Assembly: GCA_938045805.1 (NCBI GenBank)
Contig: CALIBL010000002.1
Location: forward strand, 186,001 to 250,000
Source of the DNA: an uncultured Rubripirellula sp.
Lineage (GTDB): Bacteria > Planctomycetota > Planctomycetia > Pirellulales > Pirellulaceae
Length of the DNA stretch: 64,000 nucleotides
Direction of reading: 5' to 3'
Shown piece after piece: positions 54,560-63,605 of the stretch; within the stretch, counting starts at the first letter, position 1; each line of letters starts with the position of its first letter. Below the pieces are notes generated by a model. It was given only the letters and a program-made list of their open reading frames with translations. It ran no database searches and was not told the origin of the DNA. The position numbers and the translations under genes are program-made.

Positions 54560-55459
54560 GTGCCAAATTCCAATCTATCTCCGCCGAACCACCAACTCCC
54601 CAAAAAGGTGCTTATCTACGGCTGTGGTTACCTAGGTCGCGAAGTGGGACACCAACTCCTTCACCAAGATTGGGAAGTTTGGGGCAGTACTCGTAGTCAA
54701 GAAAGTGTAAGGGAATTGGCGAATATAGGAATTCATCCGATTATTTCAGATTGGAATGACTCACGGACCCTCGGTCACCTTCAATCCTTTTCCAACATTG
54801 TGATTTCCGTAAGTCGAAGCGTATTCTCAAAACGAGATCATTGGGAAACACTGGTCTTGGGGCTCCAAAATCTTATATCGCGAGTTTCCATAAATACCCG
54901 GATCACCTACATCAGCTCCACAGGGGTGTATCATCAGAGACAAGGTGAGTGGGTGGATGAAACCTCCCCAACTCGCCCCAATCGCCCGAGCACTCAGGCC
55001 CATTTAGCCGCTGAAAATCTCCTGTGCAGACACCGTGAGCCGAATTCATGGTCAATCCTCCGGCTTGCAGGTATTTACGGTCCGGGCCGCATTCCAAATC
55101 ATCGGAATCTAATTGAGCAAAAGCCGATTTTGGTGGACCCAAACAGCTATCTAAATCTGATACATGTGGAAGATGCCGCACAAGCCGTCATCGCAACCCT
55201 CGAAAGGTCCGATCAGAAGACCTATGTCGTCTCGGATGATCGTCCTGTGCTTCGAGGTAATTATTATGGATTCATCGCCAAACATCTCGGCTGCCCAAAG
55301 CCGATTTTTGCTTCAAGAGACAACATGAAACTTGTTGGCGGAAGATCCAGTGGGAACAAACGCATTTGGAATCGACGCCTGAAAAACGAACTTCTCCCGA
55401 AGCTTCGATACCCGTCATTTATCGAAGGGCTCACTCCGCTTCTTGATTCAATCCGTTAA
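54560..55459 (+). CDS. NAD(P)-dependent epimerase/dehydratase family protein (YeeZ-like)
   Basis: This 299-residue protein uses a GTG at 54560, with AGGAG five bases before it. The N-terminal Rossmann motif VLIYGCGYLGREVGHQLL binds NAD(P). ITYISSTGVYHQRQGEWVDE contains the active Ser/Tyr region of atypical short-chain dehydrogenases, and LRLAGIYGPGR and LNLIHVEDAAQAV follow. This matches the YeeZ-type sugar epimerase-like proteins, whose substrates are mostly unknown. The Tyr-x-x-x-Lys pair is not clear, so activity is uncertain. It is divergent from the trypsin/PDZ protease. Confidence 0.82.
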   Translation: MPNSNLSPPNHQLPKKVLIYGCGYLGREVGHQLLHQDWEVWGSTRSQESVRELANIGIHPIISDWNDSRTLGHLQSFSNIVISVSRSVFSKRDHWETLVLGLQNLISRVSINTRITYISSTGVYHQRQGEWVDETSPTRPNRPSTQAHLAAENLLCRHREPNSWSILRLAGIYGPGRIPNHRNLIEQKPILVDPNSYLNLIHVEDAAQAVIATLERSDQKTYVVSDDRPVLRGNYYGFIAKHLGCPKPIFASRDNMKLVGGRSSGNKRIWNRRLKNELLPKLRYPSFIEGLTPLLDSIR

Positions 55460-55557
55460 CCGAGACGGTGTGTATTTTCCAGCTTTCATAAAGCCTCACA
55501 TAGAACCTTTCAGATCGCTCTGAAGCGTCCCGCTACCCACTCTCTCGAAACCGCACA

Positions 55558-56346
55558 ATGCTTACTCGTAAAACAATTTCCCCCGGACTCATCGAGCTAA
55601 ATTTTCAAGCGGGTGAAGTGCTTGGCTGTAACGTCTACCTTGTCTTTGACGCGGATGAATGGTTGCTGGTGGACATTGGCTATGAGGAAACGGTTGAAGA
55701 TTTTATCGAAATCATCCGTCAACTAGATTTTCCTCTTTCGCGATGTAAGACATTGGTTGCAACCCATGCTGATGTGGACCACATTCAAGGATTGGCTCGA
55801 GCCAAGCAGGCATTGAAGACCTCCGTTACTTGCCACCCCAACGCCGTTGCACCCCTTGAAAATGGTGATGCCCTGATCACCATGGCAGAGATCGCGGCAC
55901 AGGGTCTGAAAATACCAATGCCGTCGGTTACGGTCGAAAACCAAATTCGGGACGGTGATGTGATTCAGGTCGGTAACATTGAAATGGAGGTTTGGCATAC
56001 GCCGGGACATACCGATAGCCAATTAGCATTTCGTCTTGGCGACATTTTACTAAGCGGCGATAACATTTACCGAGATGGATGTATCGGAGCCATTGACGCT
56101 CATCATGGAAGCGACATCAAAGCATTTATCAAATCGCTTGAAAGAATCCGTGACAGTGATGTCAATTGGTTAGCACCAAGCCACGGCCCTATCTTTAAAA
56201 AAGATCCTGTCATGATTGACAGAACCATCAATCGATTAAGAGGCTACCTTCAAATGGCGGACTTCGGAACGCTCGCTGATAACTGGCCGCTCATGGATGA
56301 ATGGGAGCAAGAAGTCGCAGAGGGAAAATTACCTGACGGTCTTTAA
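55558..56346 (+). CDS. Metallo-beta-lactamase-fold hydrolase
   Basis: This 262-residue protein binds metal through THADVDHIQG near residue 68 (HxDxDH form), HTPGHTDS near residue 140, LLSGDNIY (Asp near 166) and a final SHGPI histidine near residue 205. It belongs to the glyoxalase II/RNase Z-like branch of the MBL fold; the exact reaction (thioester, sulfur or phosphate ester) cannot be read. It has no signal peptide. The gene starts at an ATG at 55558. It is followed on the same strand by the ROK kinase after 97 bases. Confidence 0.85.
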   Translation: MLTRKTISPGLIELNFQAGEVLGCNVYLVFDADEWLLVDIGYEETVEDFIEIIRQLDFPLSRCKTLVATHADVDHIQGLARAKQALKTSVTCHPNAVAPLENGDALITMAEIAAQGLKIPMPSVTVENQIRDGDVIQVGNIEMEVWHTPGHTDSQLAFRLGDILLSGDNIYRDGCIGAIDAHHGSDIKAFIKSLERIRDSDVNWLAPSHGPIFKKDPVMIDRTINRLRGYLQMADFGTLADNWPLMDEWEQEVAEGKLPDGL

Positions 56347-56443
56347 ATCATTTAACACTCCGGTTATCTCTTACCTTTGAATGGTCTCGAGCAGCAACAT
56401 AAAGCTTGACTCATCCTTTTATCACAGTCTTTACGATCACCGC

Positions 56444-57448
56444 ATGACAGACGCCTCATTACCTCCGCCACCAAACAACACTCGGTACTTGGGTATCGAT
56501 GTGGGTGGAACAACCATCAAGTTTGGACTGTGTGATAGCCATGGAGCAATACGATCCAAAACTTCTATGCCAACGGACTTGCTACCAGAACCACGATCCG
56601 TGATCCAACATGGACTAGAGTTTGCACTCTCAGCTTTAGGTGCCTCTGAAACACTCGAAAGCGTGGGGCTCGCAGTCCCAGGTGTGCTAGATACTTCCAG
56701 TTGGAGCTTAAAAGAAGTCGTCAATCTCCCTCACTGGACGAATCGCCCTTTACTCGAACTCTTGGAAAACGAGTCTCAACGCCCATCTGCGATCATTAAT
56801 GATGCCAACGCAGCTGCATTAGCAGAACATCACCTCCGCGGACTCACTGATAAATCTTTGGCTCTGATCACCCTTGGGACTGGAATTGGTTGCGGTTTAG
56901 CGGTAGGAGGAAAAGGACTTTCGGGGGATCATGGATGTGCTGGTGAAATTGGCCACTTGGCAATCAACTTTTCGGCAGACGCTAACCTTTGCAATTGTGG
57001 GCGCCGTGGTCATCTGGAAGCCTACGCTGGAGCTCCCGCGGTGATTGAAAGGGCCAAAAAGGCGTTGGAATGCTTGGATGCGCAGGAGATTCCCAGTATC
57101 CTTCGCAGGACCGACTTGGATCCGCGTGATCTATCTCGTGCAGCAGAAGATGGTTTTCAGCCTGCGCGAGAAATCATCATCGAAACTGGAACCTATCTTG
57201 GCCAAGCAATTGGCATTCTTGGCCAAGTGATCGACCCAGCCGTAGTTCTATTAGGTGGCGCTATGACGTTTGGCGGCCAAGCTAAATCTACGGGCAGAGA
57301 TTTTCTTACTGCAGTCAAGCGTTCCATGGCGGATACGACCCTTCAGCAAGTAGGGAGTCAGATGATCATTGAGTACGCTTCTTTGGGCAACACAGCAGGA
57401 GTAACCGGCGCGGCGTTGGTCGCACTTCAGAAAGGCCGAAAGTCATGA
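56444..57448 (+). CDS. ROK-family sugar kinase
   Basis: This 334-residue kinase has the phosphate-binding motif YLGIDVGGTTIKFGL near residue 15, the INDANAAALAEHHL region with the catalytic Asp, and the ROK zinc signature CAGEIGHLAINF...CNCGRRGHLEAYAG, in which four residues (His, Cys, Cys, Cys) bind zinc. Its likely substrates are glucose or N-acetylated amino sugars. I chose the ATG at 56444 over 56381. The stop overlaps the start of the NagB/PIG-L fusion (ATGA, 57445-57448), so the kinase and the fusion enzyme are made together. This makes N-acetylglucosamine or a related sugar the best-fitting substrate, by inference. Confidence 0.9.
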   Translation: MTDASLPPPPNNTRYLGIDVGGTTIKFGLCDSHGAIRSKTSMPTDLLPEPRSVIQHGLEFALSALGASETLESVGLAVPGVLDTSSWSLKEVVNLPHWTNRPLLELLENESQRPSAIINDANAAALAEHHLRGLTDKSLALITLGTGIGCGLAVGGKGLSGDHGCAGEIGHLAINFSADANLCNCGRRGHLEAYAGAPAVIERAKKALECLDAQEIPSILRRTDLDPRDLSRAAEDGFQPAREIIIETGTYLGQAIGILGQVIDPAVVLLGGAMTFGGQAKSTGRDFLTAVKRSMADTTLQQVGSQMIIEYASLGNTAGVTGAALVALQKGRKS

Positions 57449-59367
57449 CAATAAGCAATGAACGTATCCCGTGCCGCATTTTTTCTCGAGCATCAGACGC
57501 GAGCCTTGCTGCTGCTGATGAAATTGAGAATTTAATGATCCAACGCGCAGCTGCAGGTGAGATGTGTGTACTTGGCTTGGTAACGGGTTCGTCACCAACG
57601 GGTATCTATGAAGAATTAGTACGGCGACATCGGGAAAACGGATTGTCGTTCCAAAATGTAATTACCTTCAATTTGGACGAATTTTTTCCCATGCAACCGA
57701 ATGACTTGCAGAGCGTCAACCGGTTCATGCACGAGCACCTTTTCGATCATGTTGATCTACCGGCTGAACAAATTCATATTCCAAAAGGAAATATCCCAAA
57801 AGAAGAAGTAGCTGAATTCTGTCTCGATTATGAAAAGGCGATACGAGATGCTGGAGGTATCGATCTCCAAATATTGGGAATCAATCGAACAGGTCATATT
57901 GGGCTCAACGAACCCGGATCTGATCGTAACTCACGCACCCGCATGATTACGCTTGACGGCGTTACACGAATTGATGCTGCGAGTGATTTTTTTGGAGCAG
58001 AGAATGTTCCAAGGTACTCGATCACACTAGGCGTTGGCAGCATCTTAGAAGCCGAGCGGATTGTGCTGTTAGCATTTGGTGAAGGCAAGGCGAACATCAT
58101 CGCGAAAACGGTTGAAGGTTACGCAACATCCACGATTCCAGCTACCTTCCTGCAAGATCACCCCAACACGCTATTCTTCCTTGATGAGGCCGCGGCATCG
58201 AATCTCACTAGGGTTCAATCCCCATGGCTGCTCCATGAAATTGACTGGGATCCGACCACGATTCGACGAGCTGTGATCGACCTTTCTGAAGATGTTGGAA
58301 AAGCGATTCTCAAGCTGACGGATGCAGACTACAACGAACAAGGTCTACAAGATCTACTTGCTGCACATGGTAGCGCCTACGATATCAATCTAAGAGTGTT
58401 TAGGGAGCTTCAATCCACGATCACTGGTTGGCCCGGAGGAAAGCCGGAGCATGAAAAAAAATTAGGGGATCGACCAGGGCACCGAGATGATATCTTCCCC
58501 AAGCGTGTGATTATCTTCTCTCCGCACCCAGATGATGATGTGATCTCAATGGGGGGAACTTTAATTCGATTAGTCGACCAAGGTCATGAAGTGCATATTG
58601 CCTATCAAACGTCAGGCAATATCGCTGTCTTTGATGAGGATGCCCTTCGCTTCTCCGAATTCGTTGAAGACTTCTGTCGGGAATTCAAAATTCGCACGGA
58701 AGGACTCGAACAACTCGAAACCCACGTCGATGAGTTTCTTCGGAATAAAAAACCGGGTAACGTCGACAGTGAGCCGGTACAAAGAATCAAAGGCTTAATC
58801 AGAAGAGGCGAAGCGAGAGAAGGTGCAAGGTGCTGTGGTGTACTTGATGAGCATCTCCATTTCCTTGACTTGCCGTTTTACCAAACAGGCCGAGTCACCA
58901 AGAGTCCAATCTCGGATGCAGATCGGCAGATCACACTTGACCTACTGAGGAAAATAAAACCACATCAGATTTATGCTGCGGGAGATCTGTCTGATCCTCA
59001 CGGAACTCACAGAACGTGTTTGTCGGTGATTCTACAAGCCTGCAAAGCTTGTGAGGACGAAGACTGGTTTTCCGATTGTGCGGTATGGCTTTATCGCGGA
59101 GCATGGCAAGAGTGGGCACCCCACGACATCGAAATGGCTGTTCCGTTAAGTCCACAAGAAGTCGCAAGAAAAAGAGCGGCAATCTTTAAACACGAATCTC
59201 AAAAAGATCGAGCCCTTTTTCCGGGTTCTGATGTTCGGGAGTTTTGGCAACGCGCAGAAGCAAGAAATGCTGAAACGGCAAAACGCTACGACTCTCTTGG
59301 CCTAGCCGAATACGCGGCTATCGAGGGATTCGTGCAATGGGACGGGGAAACGGGACTAGACTTATAG
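57445..59367 (+). CDS. Fusion of NagB-like glucosamine-6-phosphate deaminase and PIG-L-type deacetylase
   Basis: This 640-residue protein joins two enzymes. Residues about 10-265 are NagB-like: LVTGSSPTGIYEELV, FNLDEFFPMQP (Asp78) and GINRTGHIGLNEPGSD (His151, Glu156). Where E. coli NagB has Asp141 this has Thr149. Residues about 350-560 are a PIG-L/LmbE zinc deacetylase, with FSPHPDDDVISMGGT (His361, Asp363-365) and DLSDPHGTHR. A short linker lies between. Known PIG-L enzymes remove acetyl groups from GlcNAc-type sugars; NagB converts glucosamine-6-phosphate to fructose-6-phosphate. With the coupled ROK kinase this could be a full GlcNAc catabolic route without NagA, which is inference. Confidence 0.88.
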   Translation: MTISNERIPCRIFSRASDASLAAADEIENLMIQRAAAGEMCVLGLVTGSSPTGIYEELVRRHRENGLSFQNVITFNLDEFFPMQPNDLQSVNRFMHEHLFDHVDLPAEQIHIPKGNIPKEEVAEFCLDYEKAIRDAGGIDLQILGINRTGHIGLNEPGSDRNSRTRMITLDGVTRIDAASDFFGAENVPRYSITLGVGSILEAERIVLLAFGEGKANIIAKTVEGYATSTIPATFLQDHPNTLFFLDEAAASNLTRVQSPWLLHEIDWDPTTIRRAVIDLSEDVGKAILKLTDADYNEQGLQDLLAAHGSAYDINLRVFRELQSTITGWPGGKPEHEKKLGDRPGHRDDIFPKRVIIFSPHPDDDVISMGGTLIRLVDQGHEVHIAYQTSGNIAVFDEDALRFSEFVEDFCREFKIRTEGLEQLETHVDEFLRNKKPGNVDSEPVQRIKGLIRRGEAREGARCCGVLDEHLHFLDLPFYQTGRVTKSPISDADRQITLDLLRKIKPHQIYAAGDLSDPHGTHRTCLSVILQACKACEDEDWFSDCAVWLYRGAWQEWAPHDIEMAVPLSPQEVARKRAAIFKHESQKDRALFPGSDVREFWQRAEARNAETAKRYDSLGLAEYAAIEGFVQWDGETGLDL

Positions 59368-59513
59368 GCTTCTCTTAAACGCTACCAACATAGAAACTGG
59401 CGGGTGCCAAACCGTTACTGAAGAAATGGTGACTTACCGGTTGAGCATTGGTAAGAAAGTCGATTCAATATGCATCATGTAATTCTGAACTTGACGTCCA
59501 ACCAGCGATTTGC

Positions 59514-60122
59514 ATGACCCTGACTAGCCACGCTATCGTTCTACTTGCAAAACTTTTTAGCGGCTTCACTGTCCGCTGGATTGACTGTCAACCTGAGACA
59601 TCGCAACGAATCTACTTCGCGAATCACACCAGTCACCTCGATGCGGTACTTTTATGGTCTGCTCTGCCCCGCAACCTTAGAAAAATCACACGACCAGTAG
59701 CTGCAAAAGATTATTGGGCCAAGGGTTGGCTGAAGCCACATATGGCAAAAAGCTTCAACGCTTTACTGGTAGACCGAAAAGAAATCAAAGTTCACAAGAG
59801 TCCGATTGACATCATGCTCCAGCAAATGGGCGATGTTTACTCTCTTATCATTTTCCCAGAAGGTGGACGATCATCAGGTGACGAAGAGATGGGTGCATTC
59901 AAGAGCGGTCTCTTCTACATGGCAAAAAAAAGGCCGGATCTCGAATTAGTACCTGTCTACATCGATAACGTTAACCGTATCCTGCCTCGCGGTGAAGTGC
60001 TTCCAGTTCCGCTGCTAAGCTGCATCACCATTGGTGCGCCAATTTTCCTAGAAGCGGGTGAACCCAAATCGGAATTCCTTCAGAGAGCCCGAGAGAGCGT
60101 GCTCAAACTCAAAGAATCATGA
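59514..60122 (+). CDS. 1-acyl-sn-glycerol-3-phosphate acyltransferase-like protein
   Basis: This about 202-residue protein has the PlsC acyltransferase signatures: motif I FANHTSHLDAVL (NHxxxxD) near residue 37 and motif III FPEGGRSSGDEEMGAFKSGL near residue 115, with the later LVPVYI motif IV. It should transfer an acyl group to a lysophosphatidate or similar acceptor. A hydrophobic N-terminal segment (AIVLLAKLFSGFTV) may attach it to the membrane. The start is uncertain; I use the ATG at 59514 since no ribosome site decides and the upstream frame starts only with TTG. It converges with the large propeller/cytochrome gene. Confidence 0.83.
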   Translation: MTLTSHAIVLLAKLFSGFTVRWIDCQPETSQRIYFANHTSHLDAVLLWSALPRNLRKITRPVAAKDYWAKGWLKPHMAKSFNALLVDRKEIKVHKSPIDIMLQQMGDVYSLIIFPEGGRSSGDEEMGAFKSGLFYMAKKRPDLELVPVYIDNVNRILPRGEVLPVPLLSCITIGAPIFLEAGEPKSEFLQRARESVLKLKES

Positions 60123-60203
60123 GTTTTGGTGACGAAGAATAGTGAAAATGCTTGAAGACGTTAGCTCGCTAATCCCTAGCGATGAGTCACCCTCGATCAC
60201 GCA

Positions 60204-63200
60204 TTACTCTACTTCATCAGCACTCCTCAGGTCCGTTGTCAAACTTGCTAGATAAGCTACTAAATCGCGAAGCTGACGCATTGTCAATTTATCAATCAAA
60301 TCTTCCGGCATGGAAGATTTCCCTTTCCGTCTCGCTTCGATCTCTTCTAGATCCACACGAACGAGTGAACCATCTGCCTTGATGAGATCGAGCGATTCGT
60401 CATTTTCCAATTTCACAATACCAGCGATGGTTTCACCTTCGGTAGTAAGAACGAGGGCTGTTTCGAATCCTTCTGCTACCACCGCATTTGGAGTGCAAAT
60501 CGATTCGAGTAAATAGCGGCGATCTTTTTTCGCGGCGATCGTTGTAAGATTAGGTCCTACCTGCCCCCCCGCACGTCCAACCTGGTGACAGCGAAGACAG
60601 GACAACCGAGTATCTTCAAAAAACAATTTGCGACCACTCTCTACATCACCTCCCTCCAAGGCGTTTAACCAACGGCCCAAAGGATCCTTTTCATTCAGCT
60701 TTTCTAGATGAGATCGAATCCTAACCACTAAATCATCCGACAACTTTCCCTCGGCCGCTTCAAGAACATTTAACGAATCGCTCGCTGGGAGTTCTCCGGC
60801 CAAGTACCGCTCTACCCCACGACTTACAACATCGCGAATATCAATGTCGCCCAACTTGGCCAACAGATCCCAAGCGAGCTGCCTCACTCGTAAATCACGA
60901 CTCTCCGTGGCCTCGATCAATCGAGATTTTGAAAGCGAGGGTGCGTGCTGCGCTAGAATCCTCAAGCCTGCAAGCAGCAACTCATCCGCAGGTAGCATTC
61001 GAACATTCAGGGCAAGCTCAACGGCTGCAGGGGTATCGAGCCGTGAAAGTGCTTCCAAAGCACCAGCTCGTTCTCCAGCGTTCAGTTCTTGGTTAGCCAC
61101 CCTTGTAACTAGCATGGGTGCAATCCCCTTAATACCTAATTGAGACGCCACGCGGATGGCTTCATCACGAACCTCCGAACTTCCGACCATTAGTCCTTGC
61201 AGTTGTGGTGCTAGAGCATTTACCGCAATCTCAGTCGATCTAATGGTAAGCGGTCGATAGTCATTCAAAACGCGATCACGAGGGTCGGTTTGATTCCAGT
61301 TCTCCAGGAGATTTAGAGCCTCAAGCCTCATGGAAACGCTAGTGGATGGTGATGCAGCAAAACTCACGAGACGCTGTGCTGCTTGGGGTGTACCTACGCG
61401 ATGAGCGGCATTCAGTATGCGTCGCTGAAATTCTAGCGAGCGATTTTCGAGAATCGCCAATTCGCTTAATTGAGGCATTGCCTCCGGAATCGGTAAATCG
61501 TAGATCGCTCGACCAGCCTCAGACGCTACCCAATCACTGGAGTCATTAAGAAAAGCTGCCACGTTCGCATGACGTAGTCGACGTAATGCAACGACAGCTG
61601 ATATGCGAACCATTTCACTTGGATGGTCTTTTAGTGACCCCAAGACCTGTGGACTCTGTGTATTGGCTAAAGCAATGATACCTGCATGCCTAAGAGCGAC
61701 ATCCGATGCAGCGTCTTCGATCATGGCAGCTAATATCTGATCCAAGCTTCCTTCATCACGTAATGCAGATAAAGACCTCATTGCAAAATACTTCACTCGA
61801 GCCGATCCATCTTCCAGGTTTTTCCTGATCAGAGAAACCGACTGTTGATCTCCACGTTCACCAGCAAAGTTGGTCGCTGCACTTCGAATTAAACTGTCAT
61901 CGGAGTTAAGTAGGGGACGAATACTCTGAACAATACTGGCAGACAGTTCATCATTCTGGCGAGCAATCTGATCAGCACCCCAAATTCCATGTAAACGGGC
62001 AACCGCATCTAGATTACGGTCCGTTGCAACTTTAACCAACGATCGCCAGTCTAGACGTTGGGCAAGCTGCCACTGTGACTCCAACCGAATCCTTCGGTCC
62101 ACATGTGAGAGTCCGGCGACTAAACGCTCTCTATCTAACTCCTCCCAATTGGATGACAACCATTCACGAACCTCGGAAACTATTTTGGTATCGGAATACT
62201 CTGGGTCAGAAAATCGGTAGATACGTCCCTTGCCAAGCCCATCCCAACCATTGACCCAATCACTCACATAGATCGCTCCATCCGGTCCAAAGCCGATATC
62301 CGTCGCCAAAATCGTCCAGATCGGATCAGCATCCGAAGCGAATCGGTAAGAGGCTCCTTCCGGTTCTACGCGAAACGTTCGTACACCGCTGTTTGCAGGC
62401 CCCCCACGAAAATCACAGATAAAGAATGTGTCGTTAAACTGATCGCCAAAGCCCGTCCCTGGGTAATACGCGAGACCGCTCGGTCCATCAGTGAAATTTG
62501 CGACGGGCGGCACGATATAGGCCGGTTGCTGTGGATGGAGCGGCTGCCAAATCGACTCTCGATTAAAAGGGCCACGATCGGGCAAGTACTGGTAATACAT
62601 TCTCCATCCACTGTCACCATCCTGTAGCAAATGAACCACACGTGCTTGATCACCACTGTCACTGTTATTGTCGACGGTGAAAAAGTCACCAACGTCATTG
62701 AAAGCCAGTTCTTGAGGATTCCGTAGACCACTCGCGAACACTTCAAGTTGTGACCCGTCCAGCTCACAGCGAAAGACGGCTCCTGATACCGGATTTGCTA
62801 AAATATCGCCTTTATCCGTTGTGACGTGGTAGCCACGATCACCAATGCTAAAGTAAAGACGACCGTCTGGACCAAGCGTCAAGCCATGCAAATCGTGCCC
62901 TCGAAATGCAACTCGGACACCGTATCCGTCTGACATAACGATTCGCTCGTCGATCACACCATCCGCGTTGGAATCAATCAATTGCCAAAGCTTCGGAATG
63001 CAGGTGTAGTAAATACCAGACGGCCTCCAAAGTACGCTTGCGCCTGTTCCTTCCTCTAAATGATTAAAACCCTTGGCAATCACCTTACTGGTATCTGCTA
63101 CTCGATCCCCGTTAGTGTCTTCAAGAAGGCGAAGGCGATCATCATGCTGCTCATAAGTGACAGCGGCATCTCCGAGCAACTTTCGATGGTAATCAATTCG

Positions 63201-63605
63201 GTCCTGCACCGTTTCCGCAGCCAAATCCGCCAACAGCCACTGATCATCGTGACCACGGTTATCAGTCACACCTCGGTTTTGTCGAAACGTCTCACAGATA
63301 TAAAACCGCCCCTGATGATCAATATCGAACGCAACCACATTCGCGACCATGGGCTCAGCTGCAAAAAGCTGTACCTTCCAGCCATTGGGTATGCGGATTG
63401 CCTCCATCGCCTCCTTGCCCTCAGCTGATGCTCCCGCCACTTCAGGCTCAACTGGATCGGTCGCTGAAACATTGACACTGCCCACCGACAGTAATAACAG
63501 AATGCTCCAAGCAAACCCTACGGTCACCCATCGTGAGATCGGCCTGTGAGCAAAAGCAACATTGTGTCTCTTGTCTGTTAAGTCACAATCGCTACAAAAA
63601 TGCAT
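60204..63605 (-). CDS. Large exported propeller / HEAT-repeat / cytochrome c protein (PVC-type haem-binding dehydrogenase)
   Basis: This 1133-residue protein starts at the ATG at 63605, with GAGG ten bases upstream. After a signal segment (VTVGFAWSILLLLSVGSVNVSA) comes a glucose/sorbosone-dehydrogenase-like beta-propeller (about 65-470: RLLEDTNGDRVAD, HGLTLGPDGRLYFSIGDRG, RNPQELAFNDVG). A long helical HEAT-like repeat region follows (about 480-985). The C-terminus holds a cytochrome c haem site CLRCH near residue 1035 and conserved VGPNLTTIA and LLESICTPN motifs. This domain order is typical of large exported oxidoreductases of planctomycetes. The substrate is unknown; sugar or alcohol oxidation with electron transfer to haem is the family expectation. 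Confidence 0.9.
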   Translation of the reverse strand: MHFCSDCDLTDKRHNVAFAHRPISRWVTVGFAWSILLLLSVGSVNVSATDPVEPEVAGASAEGKEAMEAIRIPNGWKVQLFAAEPMVANVVAFDIDHQGRFYICETFRQNRGVTDNRGHDDQWLLADLAAETVQDRIDYHRKLLGDAAVTYEQHDDRLRLLEDTNGDRVADTSKVIAKGFNHLEEGTGASVLWRPSGIYYTCIPKLWQLIDSNADGVIDERIVMSDGYGVRVAFRGHDLHGLTLGPDGRLYFSIGDRGYHVTTDKGDILANPVSGAVFRCELDGSQLEVFASGLRNPQELAFNDVGDFFTVDNNSDSGDQARVVHLLQDGDSGWRMYYQYLPDRGPFNRESIWQPLHPQQPAYIVPPVANFTDGPSGLAYYPGTGFGDQFNDTFFICDFRGGPANSGVRTFRVEPEGASYRFASDADPIWTILATDIGFGPDGAIYVSDWVNGWDGLGKGRIYRFSDPEYSDTKIVSEVREWLSSNWEELDRERLVAGLSHVDRRIRLESQWQLAQRLDWRSLVKVATDRNLDAVARLHGIWGADQIARQNDELSASIVQSIRPLLNSDDSLIRSAATNFAGERGDQQSVSLIRKNLEDGSARVKYFAMRSLSALRDEGSLDQILAAMIEDAASDVALRHAGIIALANTQSPQVLGSLKDHPSEMVRISAVVALRRLRHANVAAFLNDSSDWVASEAGRAIYDLPIPEAMPQLSELAILENRSLEFQRRILNAAHRVGTPQAAQRLVSFAASPSTSVSMRLEALNLLENWNQTDPRDRVLNDYRPLTIRSTEIAVNALAPQLQGLMVGSSEVRDEAIRVASQLGIKGIAPMLVTRVANQELNAGERAGALEALSRLDTPAAVELALNVRMLPADELLLAGLRILAQHAPSLSKSRLIEATESRDLRVRQLAWDLLAKLGDIDIRDVVSRGVERYLAGELPASDSLNVLEAAEGKLSDDLVVRIRSHLEKLNEKDPLGRWLNALEGGDVESGRKLFFEDTRLSCLRCHQVGRAGGQVGPNLTTIAAKKDRRYLLESICTPNAVVAEGFETALVLTTEGETIAGIVKLENDESLDLIKADGSLVRVDLEEIEARRKGKSSMPEDLIDKLTMRQLRDLVAYLASLTTDLRSADEVE

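Noticed and set aside
59433-59455. Inverted repeat CTTACC/GGTAAG between the NagB fusion and the acyltransferase
   Set aside because: The loop is long and no T-run follows; it may be chance.
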